From an uncultured Pseudomonadota bacterium (lineage in GTDB: Bacteria; Pseudomonadota; Gammaproteobacteria; Burkholderiales; SG8-41), in NCBI GenBank assembly GCA_946885605.1, contig CAMPGR010000135.1, positions 1 to 9,834 of the forward strand: a DNA stretch of 9,834 nucleotides, read 5' to 3'. Below are positions 1 to 5,567 of the stretch, piece after piece (position 1 is the first letter of the stretch; each line of letters opens with the position of its first letter). The translations under genes were made by a program, and so were the position numbers. The notes under the pieces are model-generated. The model had not been told where the DNA came from and did not search any database. It worked only from the letters and a program-made list of their open reading frames with translations.

Positions 1-52
1 CGACGGACTGTTAATCCGCAGGTCCCAGGTTCGAGCCCTGGTCGGGGAGCCA
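1..52 (+). tRNA. tRNA-Asn(GTT), 3' part
   Basis: The window opens inside a tRNA gene; its 5' half lies outside. Visible are the anticodon arm with loop CTGTTAA at 8-14 (anticodon GTT at 10-12, asparagine), a T arm with stem CCAGG (25-29) pairing CCTGG (37-41) around the loop TTCGAGC, the 3' acceptor strand TCGGGGA (42-48), discriminator G49 and an encoded CCA at 50-52. The outermost anticodon-stem pair (A3 with C19) is not Watson-Crick. The identity is clear from anticodon and arms. No integrase gene follows within the window, although the 3' end of a tRNA is a common integration site. Confidence 0.95.
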
Positions 53-84
53 GAATATCAAGCAGTTACTCCCCGGCATTGATT

Positions 85-111
85 CAGTGTGGCACACAAT
101 GTCACACACTG
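85..111. repeat. short inverted repeat CAGTGTG/CACACTG
   Basis: CAGTGTG (85-91) and CACACTG (105-111) are perfect reverse complements separated by 13 bases. The left arm also overlaps a smaller palindrome GTGTG-G-CACAC. It lies 33 bp after the tRNA CCA. It is not followed by a T run, so it is not a clear terminator. It could be a protein-binding site, for example recombinase arm sites near a tRNA attachment site, or chance. Confidence 0.35.
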
Positions 112-228
112 CACGGAACTCGCATATAGCGATGGGGTCGTGTTGTAGGGGGACCCTGATGGCTACGGTCCTCCCTTGGGCTCCCCTGGGGGGCACTGCC
201 TCTCACAGACCCAAGGTGGATTGTTAGC

Positions 229-351
229 ATGAGCCGCTCGGCTACTTCAGGTGCCCCCCTTGCCCTCTACGATGGATCTCAGCAAAACCGTCCGATCGAG
301 GGCCGTTTTTCCTATGGCCGCGGCTTTGTGGCGCCGGACTTCCTCATATGA
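229..351 (+). CDS. possible 40-residue small protein, or remnant of one
   Basis: An ATG at 229 is preceded by the Shine-Dalgarno-like AAGGTGG (213-219, spacing 9) and opens a 40-codon frame ending with TGA at 349-351. The peptide contains the stretch LALYDGSQQ followed by IEGRFSYGRGF, which resembles, from memory, the N-terminal part of small uncharacterised proteins common in proteobacterial accessory DNA (LYDG...G.I...G..AFD). If so, the usual C-terminal part is missing, and this would be a truncated remnant. It stands alone in the tRNA-flanking region, with no partner gene. The likeness is from memory only and weak, so the frame could equally be chance. No function is proposed. Confidence 0.3.
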   Translation: MSRSATSGAPLALYDGSQQNRPIEGRFSYGRGFVAPDFLI

Positions 352-829
352 TCTTCGCGTCGGTAGTCCGTCCATCCGCGGACATTGAGAACGTGGCGTA
401 GTGAGGGAGGACTGATGACAAGACCCTCAAATTTTGATCGCTCGCATCGCCGAAACCAATCAGCGACTGGCGGATCTTTTCAGTAATTGCCATCTTACTT
501 TTGTGGATACGATATGTGACGCACACGCGGCACTAGGCAACCCTATTATGCCCTACTGATTGCGGTTCGCTTCGATGAAAGCCGGATGTTCGATCTGTTG
601 CGCCAAATCAAGCCAACCCCGCGCTCTCACGGCTGCCTGTAATTTGCTATAGGGGCTTGCACCGCTGCACGAAACTTCCCGTCGATGCTGTGCAATTTCC
701 CGCTCGGCTGCATGCGCGCTTCCATTGCGCAACCCAGCACGTCGTCGCGTTCTTGGTCCATCCATATCCCCTGCATTCTTCACGCCTTGTTGCCTGCGGC
801 GCTCGACATGCAGCGCCATGTCACACGTC

Positions 830-879
830 GTTTTCTGTTTTTTTCCCCTCTGATCTTATGCGGCGAGCATACAGAAAAC
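830..879. repeat. 9-bp inverted repeat with 32-base spacer
   Basis: GTTTTCTGT at 830-838 and ACAGAAAAC at 871-879 are perfect reverse complements. The spacer is 32 bases and includes a pyrimidine-rich tract. In this GC-rich window the AT-rich arms stand out. It could be a regulatory dyad, a leftover of a mobile element end, or chance, since a 9-bp match at such spacing is not highly improbable in 1 kb. Confidence 0.35.
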
Positions 880-1007
880 ATTTCGGAGATTCTGTAGGAC
901 TGCGGAGGACAGACCGCTCTCCATGCCAACGCCATGCGGAGGGCAGCGTCGAAGGTTACGCTTCCTCTCGCATCTGTTTAACGTCCTTTGCCAACTATTT
1001 GAGCAGA

Positions 1008-1036
1008 TTGCCTAAATCGACTTGCTGGTTGATAAT
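1008..1036 (+). promoter_or_regulatory. predicted sigma-70 promoter for the 1079-2234 gene pair
   Basis: A -35 element TTGCCT (1008-1013, four of six consensus positions) is followed after exactly 17 bases by GATAAT (1031-1036, five of six). The transcript would start near 1043, giving a leader of about 36 nt before the ATG at 1079. It is the best sigma-70 match I see on this side of the gene pair and sits where a promoter is expected. Confidence 0.55.
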
Positions 1037-1043
1037 CTTGCGC

Positions 1044-1061
1044 AGCCCGTTTCCGCGGGCT
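1044..1061 (+). other. stem-loop at the predicted transcript 5' end
   Basis: AGCCCG (1044-1049) pairs with CGGGCT (1056-1061) around a six-base loop. It begins about one base after the predicted start of transcription and ends six bases before the purine-rich ribosome binding site (GGGAGG, 1067-1072). Its position would suit an mRNA-protecting 5' hairpin; it does not cover the ribosome binding site. No T run follows, so it is not a terminator. Confidence 0.4.
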
Positions 1062-1078
1062 TACAGGGAGGGCCCGGC

Positions 1079-1321
1079 ATGACAACAAGCGAAGGCGGCG
1101 AGAACAGAACCAAGGTGACGATTCTCACGGAGACTTACCGCATCAAGGGACACATCAATCTCGTGCCCGGAGCGCGCGTCACGGATTACATGGTGGATGC
1201 CAAGGACTTCATCGCCGTAACGGATGCCGAAGTGTGGGAGCTCGGAGGACGTCTTGTGCTCACCGCACCTTTCATCAATGTGAGTCGCGATTCGATCCAG
1301 ATCGTGACGCCCGGGCACTGA
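1079..1321 (+). CDS. small conserved protein of unknown function (80 aa)
   Basis: This 80-residue protein reads as one compact, mostly beta-type domain: VTILTETYRIKGHI near the N-terminus, then LVPGARVTDYMVDAKDFIAVTDAEV, then LVLTAPFINVSRDSIQIV at the end. It resembles, from memory, a small family of unknown function with the pattern of a 'TDxYRIxGxI...PGxRxTDYM...FIxVTDAxV...FINVxRDxI' protein; I believe this is DUF6812 but cannot check it. No signal peptide or membrane segment is visible. The ATG at 1079 is chosen because GGGAGG at 1067-1072 lies seven bases upstream; an in-frame upstream start at 1022 would overlap the predicted promoter and leader. The dehydrogenase gene follows after 16 bp, so the two are probably co-transcribed. 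The function is unknown. The family pattern suggests a small-ligand or protein-interaction domain rather than an enzyme, as no conserved catalytic-looking cluster is visible. Confidence 0.8.
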   Translation: MTTSEGGENRTKVTILTETYRIKGHINLVPGARVTDYMVDAKDFIAVTDAEVWELGGRLVLTAPFINVSRDSIQIVTPGH

Positions 1322-1337
1322 AAAGCGGCCGGTCCGA

Positions 1338-2234
1338 ATGAAAATCGGTATCGCGGGCATCGGCCGAATGGGTGCCGCCATGGCGACGCGGCTCATCGCC
1401 TGCGGGCACCACATCTCGGTGTGGAATCGAACGACTGAAAAGACGCGCCCGCTCGCTCGTGCGGGCGCAAAGGTCGCCGACACGCCTGCACGCCTCGCGG
1501 CCGATTCGGAAATCGTGCTTACGATCCTGACCGATGCGCCCGCTGTTCATGCGGTGTACGAGTCGCAGGAAGGCGTGCTCGCCGGCTTGAAGCCTGGCAC
1601 CCTCGTGCTCGAAATGAGCACCGTGCGCCCCGAGGTCAAGACTCGGCTGGCGCGCAACGTCGAAGCAAAGGGTGCGCGACTGGTGGACTGCCCGGTGGGT
1701 GGAAGTACCGGCGCTGCCGAGGAGGGCAAGCTCTTCGGTTTCGCCGGCGCCGAATCAGCCGATCTCGCGCGGGCCAAGCCGGTGCTCGAGCAACTCTGCC
1801 GCCGTCTCGAGCACGTCGGTCCGGTGGGCGCCGGCGCAAGCATGAAGCTCGCGATCAATCTCCCTCTCCTCGTCTTCTGGCAGGCGCTGGGAGAAGCGTT
1901 ACTCCTGTGCCGCGAGCTGAAGCTCGACCCGCGGCGTATGATGGATATCTTCGGCGATACGTCCGGGGGGCCGAACGTCCTCAAAGTGCGCGGCGGAAAG
2001 ATCGCCGCCGCGCTGGAAGGCATGGACACCGGGCCCGTAACCTTCGACGTGGATTCGATCCGCAAGGACCTGCACACCATGATCGAGGAGGCACACGCGC
2101 TCGGCGCGAAGCTCCCCGTCGCGGAACGCGCGCTCGCCTGCTTCGACGAGGCGGCGCAGAACGGCCTCGGCGCAAGCGACGGTGTGGTGCTGCCCGTGCG
2201 TTGGGCGACGGGCGGCGCGAGGCCGGAACGCTGA
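1338..2234 (+). CDS. NAD(P)-dependent oxidoreductase, 3-hydroxyisobutyrate dehydrogenase family
   Basis: This 298-residue protein has the usual length and all landmarks of the beta-hydroxyacid dehydrogenase family, which oxidises 3-hydroxy acids or reduces the semialdehydes with NAD(P). The N-terminal Rossmann fold opens with IGIAGIGRMG (residues 3-12), the GxGxMG-type cofactor loop. STVRP (94-98) and DCPVGGSTGAAEEGK (117-131) form the substrate-binding region. In GAGASMKLAIN (164-174), Lys170 is the expected catalytic lysine and Asn174 its partner. A KDL at 243-245 fits the C-terminal helical domain. Asn30-Arg31 after the second strand would suit NADP, but this is a weak guide. The ribosome binding site is poor (GCGG), so translation may depend on coupling to the 80-residue protein gene 16 bp upstream. 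The next gene converges with a gap of only four bases. Substrate is unknown; the family also includes tartronate semialdehyde and glyoxylate/succinic semialdehyde reductases. Confidence 0.92.
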   Translation: MKIGIAGIGRMGAAMATRLIACGHHISVWNRTTEKTRPLARAGAKVADTPARLAADSEIVLTILTDAPAVHAVYESQEGVLAGLKPGTLVLEMSTVRPEVKTRLARNVEAKGARLVDCPVGGSTGAAEEGKLFGFAGAESADLARAKPVLEQLCRRLEHVGPVGAGASMKLAINLPLLVFWQALGEALLLCRELKLDPRRMMDIFGDTSGGPNVLKVRGGKIAAALEGMDTGPVTFDVDSIRKDLHTMIEEAHALGAKLPVAERALACFDEAAQNGLGASDGVVLPVRWATGGARPER

Positions 2235-2238
2235 GGCC

Positions 2239-3210
2239 CTACTGGATCCGGATGTCGCTCTCCTTCACCACTTTCGCCCACTTTGCGTATTCGCGCTTGA
2301 GAAAAGCGGCAAATTCCTGAGGCGTGCTGCTTTCCGCCTCGGCCCCCTGGCGCGCGAGCGCATCCTGCACGTCCTTCAACTCGAGCACCTTCGCGATCTC
2401 GCCGTTTAAACGGTTGATGATCTGCGCCGGCGTGCCGGCTGGCGCAAGTATCCCGGTCCATAGCGCGGCCTCGTAGCCCTTGACGCCCGCTTCGCTCAAG
2501 GTCGGGACATCGGGCAGATTGGAGGCGCGCTTGGCAGTCGTCACCCCCAGCACCTTGACGCGCCCGGACTTGATGAATGGCAGCGCAGCGGGCATCGTGG
2601 GTATTCCGAGCTGCACGTTGCCCGCGACGAGATCCGTAACGGCCTGCGGGCTGCCTTTGTACGGCACGTGAGTCAGTTTGACGCCGGTGAGAAGGACGAA
2701 AAGCTCGACCGCGAGATGCGTCGTGGCCCCCTGCCCCGCCGAGCCGAAATTGATCTCGCCAGGACGCGCTTTCGCCATCGCGACGAGGTCCTTCACGTTC
2801 TTCACGGGAAGCGACGGATGTACGACGAGCACCATCGGTATCGTGCCGACGAGGCTCACCGGCGTAAAGTCGCGCAGCGGATCGTATGGGATCTTCGGAT
2901 TGACATTCGGATACTGCACCAGCTCGGAAGTGGAGCCGAGGAGGATCATGTAGCCATCGGCAGGTGCGCGCGCCGCGATATCCGCGCCGATGCTGCCTGC
3001 CGCGCCGGGACGGTTTTCTACGACGATCTGCTGCCCCAGCCGTTCGCCCAGCCTGGAGGCGACGATGCGGCCCATGGTGTCGGAACCCCCGCCGGCGGGA
3101 AACGGCACCATCATCCGCACTGGCCGGCTTGGATACGTCTGTGCGGCGGCGGTGCCCGCGAGCAGCGCCAAAACGACCCATGCGGCTAGCATGCCGGATC
3201 TTCGATTCAT
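2239..3210 (-). CDS. Bug/TctC-family periplasmic solute-binding receptor (copy 1)
   Basis: A 323-residue secreted receptor of the tripartite tricarboxylate transporter substrate-binding family (TctC/Bug), which captures organic acids in the periplasm. Residues 1-23 form a signal peptide (Arg3-Arg4, hydrophobic core, AAA cleavage before Gln24). The mature protein starts TYPSRPVRMMVPFPAGGGSD, containing the family loop PFPAGGGSD (36-44) with the ligand-contacting Asp44. Further marks are VVENRPGAAG (63-72), HPSLPVKNV, the ligand-loop region HVPYKGSPQAV and LPDVPTLSEAGVKGYE. The start follows a near-perfect GGAGGAAAG. It is divergent from copy 2 across 81 bp and converges with the upstream dehydrogenase gene with a four-base gap. 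No TctA or TctB gene is nearby, as is common for orphan Bug proteins in Burkholderiales. The ligand cannot be told from sequence. Confidence 0.95.
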   Translation of the reverse strand: MNRRSGMLAAWVVLALLAGTAAAQTYPSRPVRMMVPFPAGGGSDTMGRIVASRLGERLGQQIVVENRPGAAGSIGADIAARAPADGYMILLGSTSELVQYPNVNPKIPYDPLRDFTPVSLVGTIPMVLVVHPSLPVKNVKDLVAMAKARPGEINFGSAGQGATTHLAVELFVLLTGVKLTHVPYKGSPQAVTDLVAGNVQLGIPTMPAALPFIKSGRVKVLGVTTAKRASNLPDVPTLSEAGVKGYEAALWTGILAPAGTPAQIINRLNGEIAKVLELKDVQDALARQGAEAESSTPQEFAAFLKREYAKWAKVVKESDIRIQ

Positions 3211-3235
3211 GACTTTCCTCCGCGTTTTTTGAAAG

Positions 3236-3264
3236 TTGCAGGCGTTGTTGCGCCATGCGATAGT
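3236..3264 (+). promoter_or_regulatory. possible promoter for Bug copy 2
   Basis: In the 81-bp divergent region, TTGCAG (3236-3241) is followed after 17 bases by GATAGT (3259-3264), three and four matches to the sigma-70 consensus. Transcription would begin near 3271, about 21 nt before the ATG at 3292, just enough to include the GAGGAG binding site. No comparable promoter was found for the opposite strand. Moderate to low certainty. Confidence 0.35.
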
Positions 3265-3291
3265 AACTTAAGACCGCGCCGAGGAGAAACC

Positions 3292-4263
3292 ATGAAGATT
3301 GCACACGCCTTGTTGCTGCCTGTCCTCGTGGCTGCGGGCTTTCCCGTCAGCGCGCTCGCACAGCCGTTTCCCGCCAAACCCATTCGCCTCATCGTTCCTT
3401 TCACGCCCGGCGGAATTTCGGATCTGCTCGCGCGCTCGCTCGGCGCGCAACTCACTCCTGCGCTGGGACAACAGATCGTGGTCGAAAACCGGCCGGGAGC
3501 AGGGACAACAATTGCCTCCGAGTTCGTCGCACGCTCGGCGCACGACGGCTACACCCTGTATTTGCAGGACATCACCACGCACGCCATCAACGCGAGCCTC
3601 TACCGCAAGCTGCCTTACGACTCGTTCAGGGACTTCACGCTGATCCAGATGCTCGCGACGACGCCGCTGATCCTCGTCGTGCATCCCTCGCTCCCGGTAA
3701 GGAACGTCCGCGAGCTGATCGCTTTCGCCAAATCGAGGCCCGGCCAGATCGTGTATGGCTCTTCGGGAAACGGCACGATCGTGCATCTTGCCACCGAGCT
3801 CTTCAAGTCGATGTCCGGCATCGACATGGTCCACGTGCCGTTCAAGGGCAGTCCGCAGTCCGTCGCGGCTCTGATGAGCGGTGAAGTCGCGTTGTCGTTT
3901 CCCACCATGCCCCCGGCATTGCCGAACATCAAGGCCGGCAAGCTGCGGGCGCTCGGCGTGACGAGCCCCAAGCGTACCCAGGCCGCGCCCGATGTGCCGA
4001 CCGTGAGCGAGGCGGGGCTCAAGGGTTACGAAATGGTGCTCTACAGCGGGATCATCGGGCCGGCGGGCATCCCGCGCGACATCGTCAACCAGCTCAACGC
4101 GGAAATCAGCAAAGCGATACGCTCGTCCCAGTTGAAACCCATCCTGGACAAGGTCGGCGCCGAGCCGGTAACGATGACGCCCGAACAGTTTGGCACGCAC
4201 CTGCGCTCGGAAATCGACAAGCTCGGGAAGATCGTGCGCGGCGTGGGCGCACGCGTCGATTGA
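3292..4263 (+). CDS. Bug/TctC-family periplasmic solute-binding receptor (copy 2)
   Basis: This 323-residue protein has the same length as copy 1 and aligns with it without gaps over most of its length, with PYD at residues 108-110 in both. By eye about half of the positions in the central and C-terminal parts agree, so the two are paralogues. Residues 1-23 are a signal peptide ending ALA, cleaved before Gln24. The ligand loop is PFTPGGISD (36-44, Asp44), followed by VVENRPGAGT, HPSLPVRNV, HVPFKGSPQSV and PDVPTVSEAGLKGYE. The ATG at 3292 is chosen over upstream in-frame codons because GAGGAG (3281-3286) lies five bases before it and the signal peptide starts there. The signal peptide, and so periplasmic location, is clear. 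The gene converges with the CobW gene, 18 bp apart. The differing ligand loop (FTPGGIS against FPAGGGS) suggests a different ligand preference. Confidence 0.95.
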   Translation: MKIAHALLLPVLVAAGFPVSALAQPFPAKPIRLIVPFTPGGISDLLARSLGAQLTPALGQQIVVENRPGAGTTIASEFVARSAHDGYTLYLQDITTHAINASLYRKLPYDSFRDFTLIQMLATTPLILVVHPSLPVRNVRELIAFAKSRPGQIVYGSSGNGTIVHLATELFKSMSGIDMVHVPFKGSPQSVAALMSGEVALSFPTMPPALPNIKAGKLRALGVTSPKRTQAAPDVPTVSEAGLKGYEMVLYSGIIGPAGIPRDIVNQLNAEISKAIRSSQLKPILDKVGAEPVTMTPEQFGTHLRSEIDKLGKIVRGVGARVD

Positions 4264-4281
4264 GTGCCCGTTTTCCCGGCG

Positions 4282-5349
4282 CTACTTTGCGCCCTGAGTG
4301 TCCGCTGTCAGCGTTCCCACAACGCTGAATAGCTGCATCACCGATTCCTGCGTGATGCCGCGCGTGATGAAGACGAGCCGCGTGCTGTGATCCTCCGCTG
4401 GCCAGGCATTGAGCTCGAGCGGCGGGTGAAAGAGGTGCTGGACGCCCTGCACCACCATCGGGCCCGGTTTCCCCTCGACATTGACCAGCCCCTTGACACG
4501 AAGCAGGTCGGGACCGCGCAGAGCGGTCAGGAGTTCCATGCAATGCGTGAACGCCGCCCACGGCATGGGCTTCTCGAAGCGCAGCACGAAGGTCTTCACA
4601 TGCTCGTCGTGCCGATGCGCGCTCCCCTCGTGATCATGCGCGTCGTTCCCTCCCAGCCAGCGCTCGATCTCTTCGAGGCGGGCGCTCGTGCGGCGCAGCC
4701 CCACGTCGACGAGGAAAGCGAGGTCGATCTCTCCGTTCAGCGCAACGCGGACCGGCGCGCGAGGATTGAGCTCGTTCAGCCGCGCAATGAGCGCGTCCAC
4801 CTGTGCCCGGGCGACGAGATCGGCTTTCGTCACGACGAGCCGGTCGGCAAGCGCGACCTGCTTGACGGGCTCCGAGAACTGATCGAGCTGTCCTGGCGCA
4901 TTGACCGAATCGACCAGCGTCACCACGCAATCGAGCCGGTACTGCTCCAGCAGCAACGCATCGGTAATGAGCGTCTGCATGACTGGCGCCGGGTCCGCGA
5001 GACCGGTCGTCTCGATGATTACACGGTCGAAGTCGATGATTTCCCCGTTACGGCGCTTGATGAAGAGGTCCCGCAGCGTTTCCTGCAGGTCCCCGCGCAG
5101 CACGCAGCAGAGACAGCCGTTGTTGAGCAGCATCATCTGCTCGGAGGAGACCTCCACGAGATCGTTGTCGACGCCGATCTCGCCCAGCTCGTTGACGACC
5201 ACCGCGACCCGGTTCATTTCCGGGCGCTTGAGCAGGCGATTGATCAGGGTGGTCTTGCCGCTGCCGAGGAAGCCCGTGACGATGGAAACGGGAATCAGGC
5301 CGGCCAGCGCGTCTCGCGTAGCAATGGGGCTCGATTGGGCAAGGGTCAT
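4282..5349 (-). CDS. CobW/G3E-family GTPase, putative metallochaperone
   Basis: A 355-residue cytoplasmic GTPase of the G3E family (CobW/YjiA/ZigA-like), members of which use GTP to deliver metal ions to client enzymes. Seen in order: Walker A GFLGSGKTT (26-34), the metal-binding motif GCLCC (78-82), Walker B/switch region ETTGLADPAP (113-122), guanine-specificity TKAD (174-177), a histidine-rich linker with His238, 240, 245, 247 and 250, and a C-terminal CobW_C domain from about residue 250 (VKTFVLRFEKPMPW). All nucleotide- and metal-binding residues are intact. The start at 5349 is preferred over an in-frame upstream ATG at 5403 because the extra 18 residues would lie wholly inside the upstream gene, while TGATG couples this ATG to that gene's stop. 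As last gene of the cupin-led operon, it may load metal (zinc, iron or cobalt) into the cupin protein; that is inference. Confidence 0.93.
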   Translation of the reverse strand: MTLAQSSPIATRDALAGLIPVSIVTGFLGSGKTTLINRLLKRPEMNRVAVVVNELGEIGVDNDLVEVSSEQMMLLNNGCLCCVLRGDLQETLRDLFIKRRNGEIIDFDRVIIETTGLADPAPVMQTLITDALLLEQYRLDCVVTLVDSVNAPGQLDQFSEPVKQVALADRLVVTKADLVARAQVDALIARLNELNPRAPVRVALNGEIDLAFLVDVGLRRTSARLEEIERWLGGNDAHDHEGSAHRHDEHVKTFVLRFEKPMPWAAFTHCMELLTALRGPDLLRVKGLVNVEGKPGPMVVQGVQHLFHPPLELNAWPAEDHSTRLVFITRGITQESVMQLFSVVGTLTADTQGAK

Positions 5350-5567
5350 CAGAAAGGGTTCTCCAGCGTGTAAAAGCCGCCGGTGAAGCGGTCCGCGATG
5401 CAAACGATGTGGTTCTCGTCCAACCAGAGGTCATTGATCTGAGCGGAACCCTTGGGCGAAAGTTTCGGCGCACGGGGCACGAGATAAGCGATTTCGCGCG
5501 GCTTCATTTTGAGGGCGGGCGTTTGTGTCCCCCGCCCGCCGCGCTGCAAGCTGCCTTCTGACGTCAT
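5349..5567 (-). CDS. mini-protein matching only the C-terminal end of LVIVD-repeat proteins
   Basis: A 72-codon frame lies between the dehydrogenase and the GTPase gene. Its ATG (5567-5565) overlaps the dehydrogenase stop as ATGA, and its TGA overlaps the next ATG as TGATG, so translation is probably coupled on both sides. Residues 1-20 look like low-complexity filler. From Met21 (an alternative start at 5507) the sequence KPREIAYLVPRAP, then AQINDLWLD, then ADRFTGGFYTLE resembles, from memory, the C-terminal blade of LVIVD-repeat beta-propeller proteins (PREIAYxxPxP...Q.NDv.VDe.gliY..DR..GGlyILE), which are normally several hundred residues long. No signal peptide is visible. Either this is the last piece of a decayed gene or a free-standing single-blade protein kept in the operon. 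Its frame runs far upstream, but there it only shadows the dehydrogenase gene. Confidence 0.6.
   Translation of the reverse strand: MTSEGSLQRGGRGTQTPALKMKPREIAYLVPRAPKLSPKGSAQINDLWLDENHIVCIADRFTGGFYTLENPF
5514..5540 (-). other. GC-only stem-loop between the two possible starts of the mini-protein
   Basis: GGCGGGCG (5514-5521) and CGCCCGCC (5533-5540) form a perfect 8-bp stem with an 11-base loop. On the transcribed strand it lies after the dehydrogenase stop and just before the alternative ATG at 5507. No U run follows, so it is not a standard terminator. It could slow ribosomes, protect upstream mRNA from 3' decay, or mark an untranslated spacer if the mini-protein starts at 5507. Confidence 0.45.

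Larger units (their letters stand above)
53..1078. other. tRNA-flanking region of about 1 kb without a convincing gene
   Basis: Between the tRNA and the first clear gene no reading frame shows a recognisable protein family, good codon bias and a ribosome binding site together. Frames at 344-526 (-), 553-819 (-), 627-761 (-) and 657-1082 (+) are open, but their translations look like chance frames. The stretch looks less GC-rich by eye than the genes downstream. It holds one possible 40-codon ORF (229-351), inverted repeats at 85-111 and 830-879, and a promoter at 1008-1036, each listed separately. It may be the eroded remains of an element that integrated at the tRNA; that is inference. Confidence 0.6.

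Noticed and set aside
11..196. A minus-strand frame across the tRNA
   Set aside because: It reads antisense to the tRNA-Asn gene, a well-known source of false ORFs.
280..318. Possible terminator around the T run at 306-310
   Set aside because: The bases before the T run do not form a continuous stem of useful length.
344..526. A 60-codon minus-strand frame
   Set aside because: The peptide is not implausible in composition, but there is no recognised family, no good ribosome binding site and no partner gene.
553..819. An 88-codon minus-strand frame and a 44-codon frame inside it (627-761)
   Set aside because: Neither matches a family I know, and no supporting signals are present; integrase remnants were looked for and not found.
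99..826. 9-bp direct repeat ATGTCACAC at 99-107 and 818-826, considered as attachment-site repeats
   Set aside because: A 9-bp repeat within 1 kb is expected by chance, and it does not match the tRNA 3' end.
657..1082. A 141-codon plus-strand frame in the tRNA-flanking region
   Set aside because: Its sequence is Cys/His/Arg/Ser-rich and irregular, no ribosome binding site precedes it, and it runs through the promoter of the next gene.
1547..3304. A 585-codon open frame on the minus strand across dehydrogenase 1 and Bug copy 1
   Set aside because: It is antisense to the dehydrogenase and out of frame over the receptor gene; the translation is Arg/Ala/Gly-rich with no family resemblance, as expected for shadow frames in GC-rich DNA.
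4278..4293. GGCGC/GCGCC hairpin between the convergent Bug copy 2 and CobW genes
   Set aside because: Only 5 bp, no T run on either side in the right direction, and it covers the CobW stop codon; not enough for a terminator call.
4387..5373. A 328-codon plus-strand frame opposite the CobW gene
   Set aside because: All G3E motifs lie on the minus strand; the plus frame has no motif or start signal.
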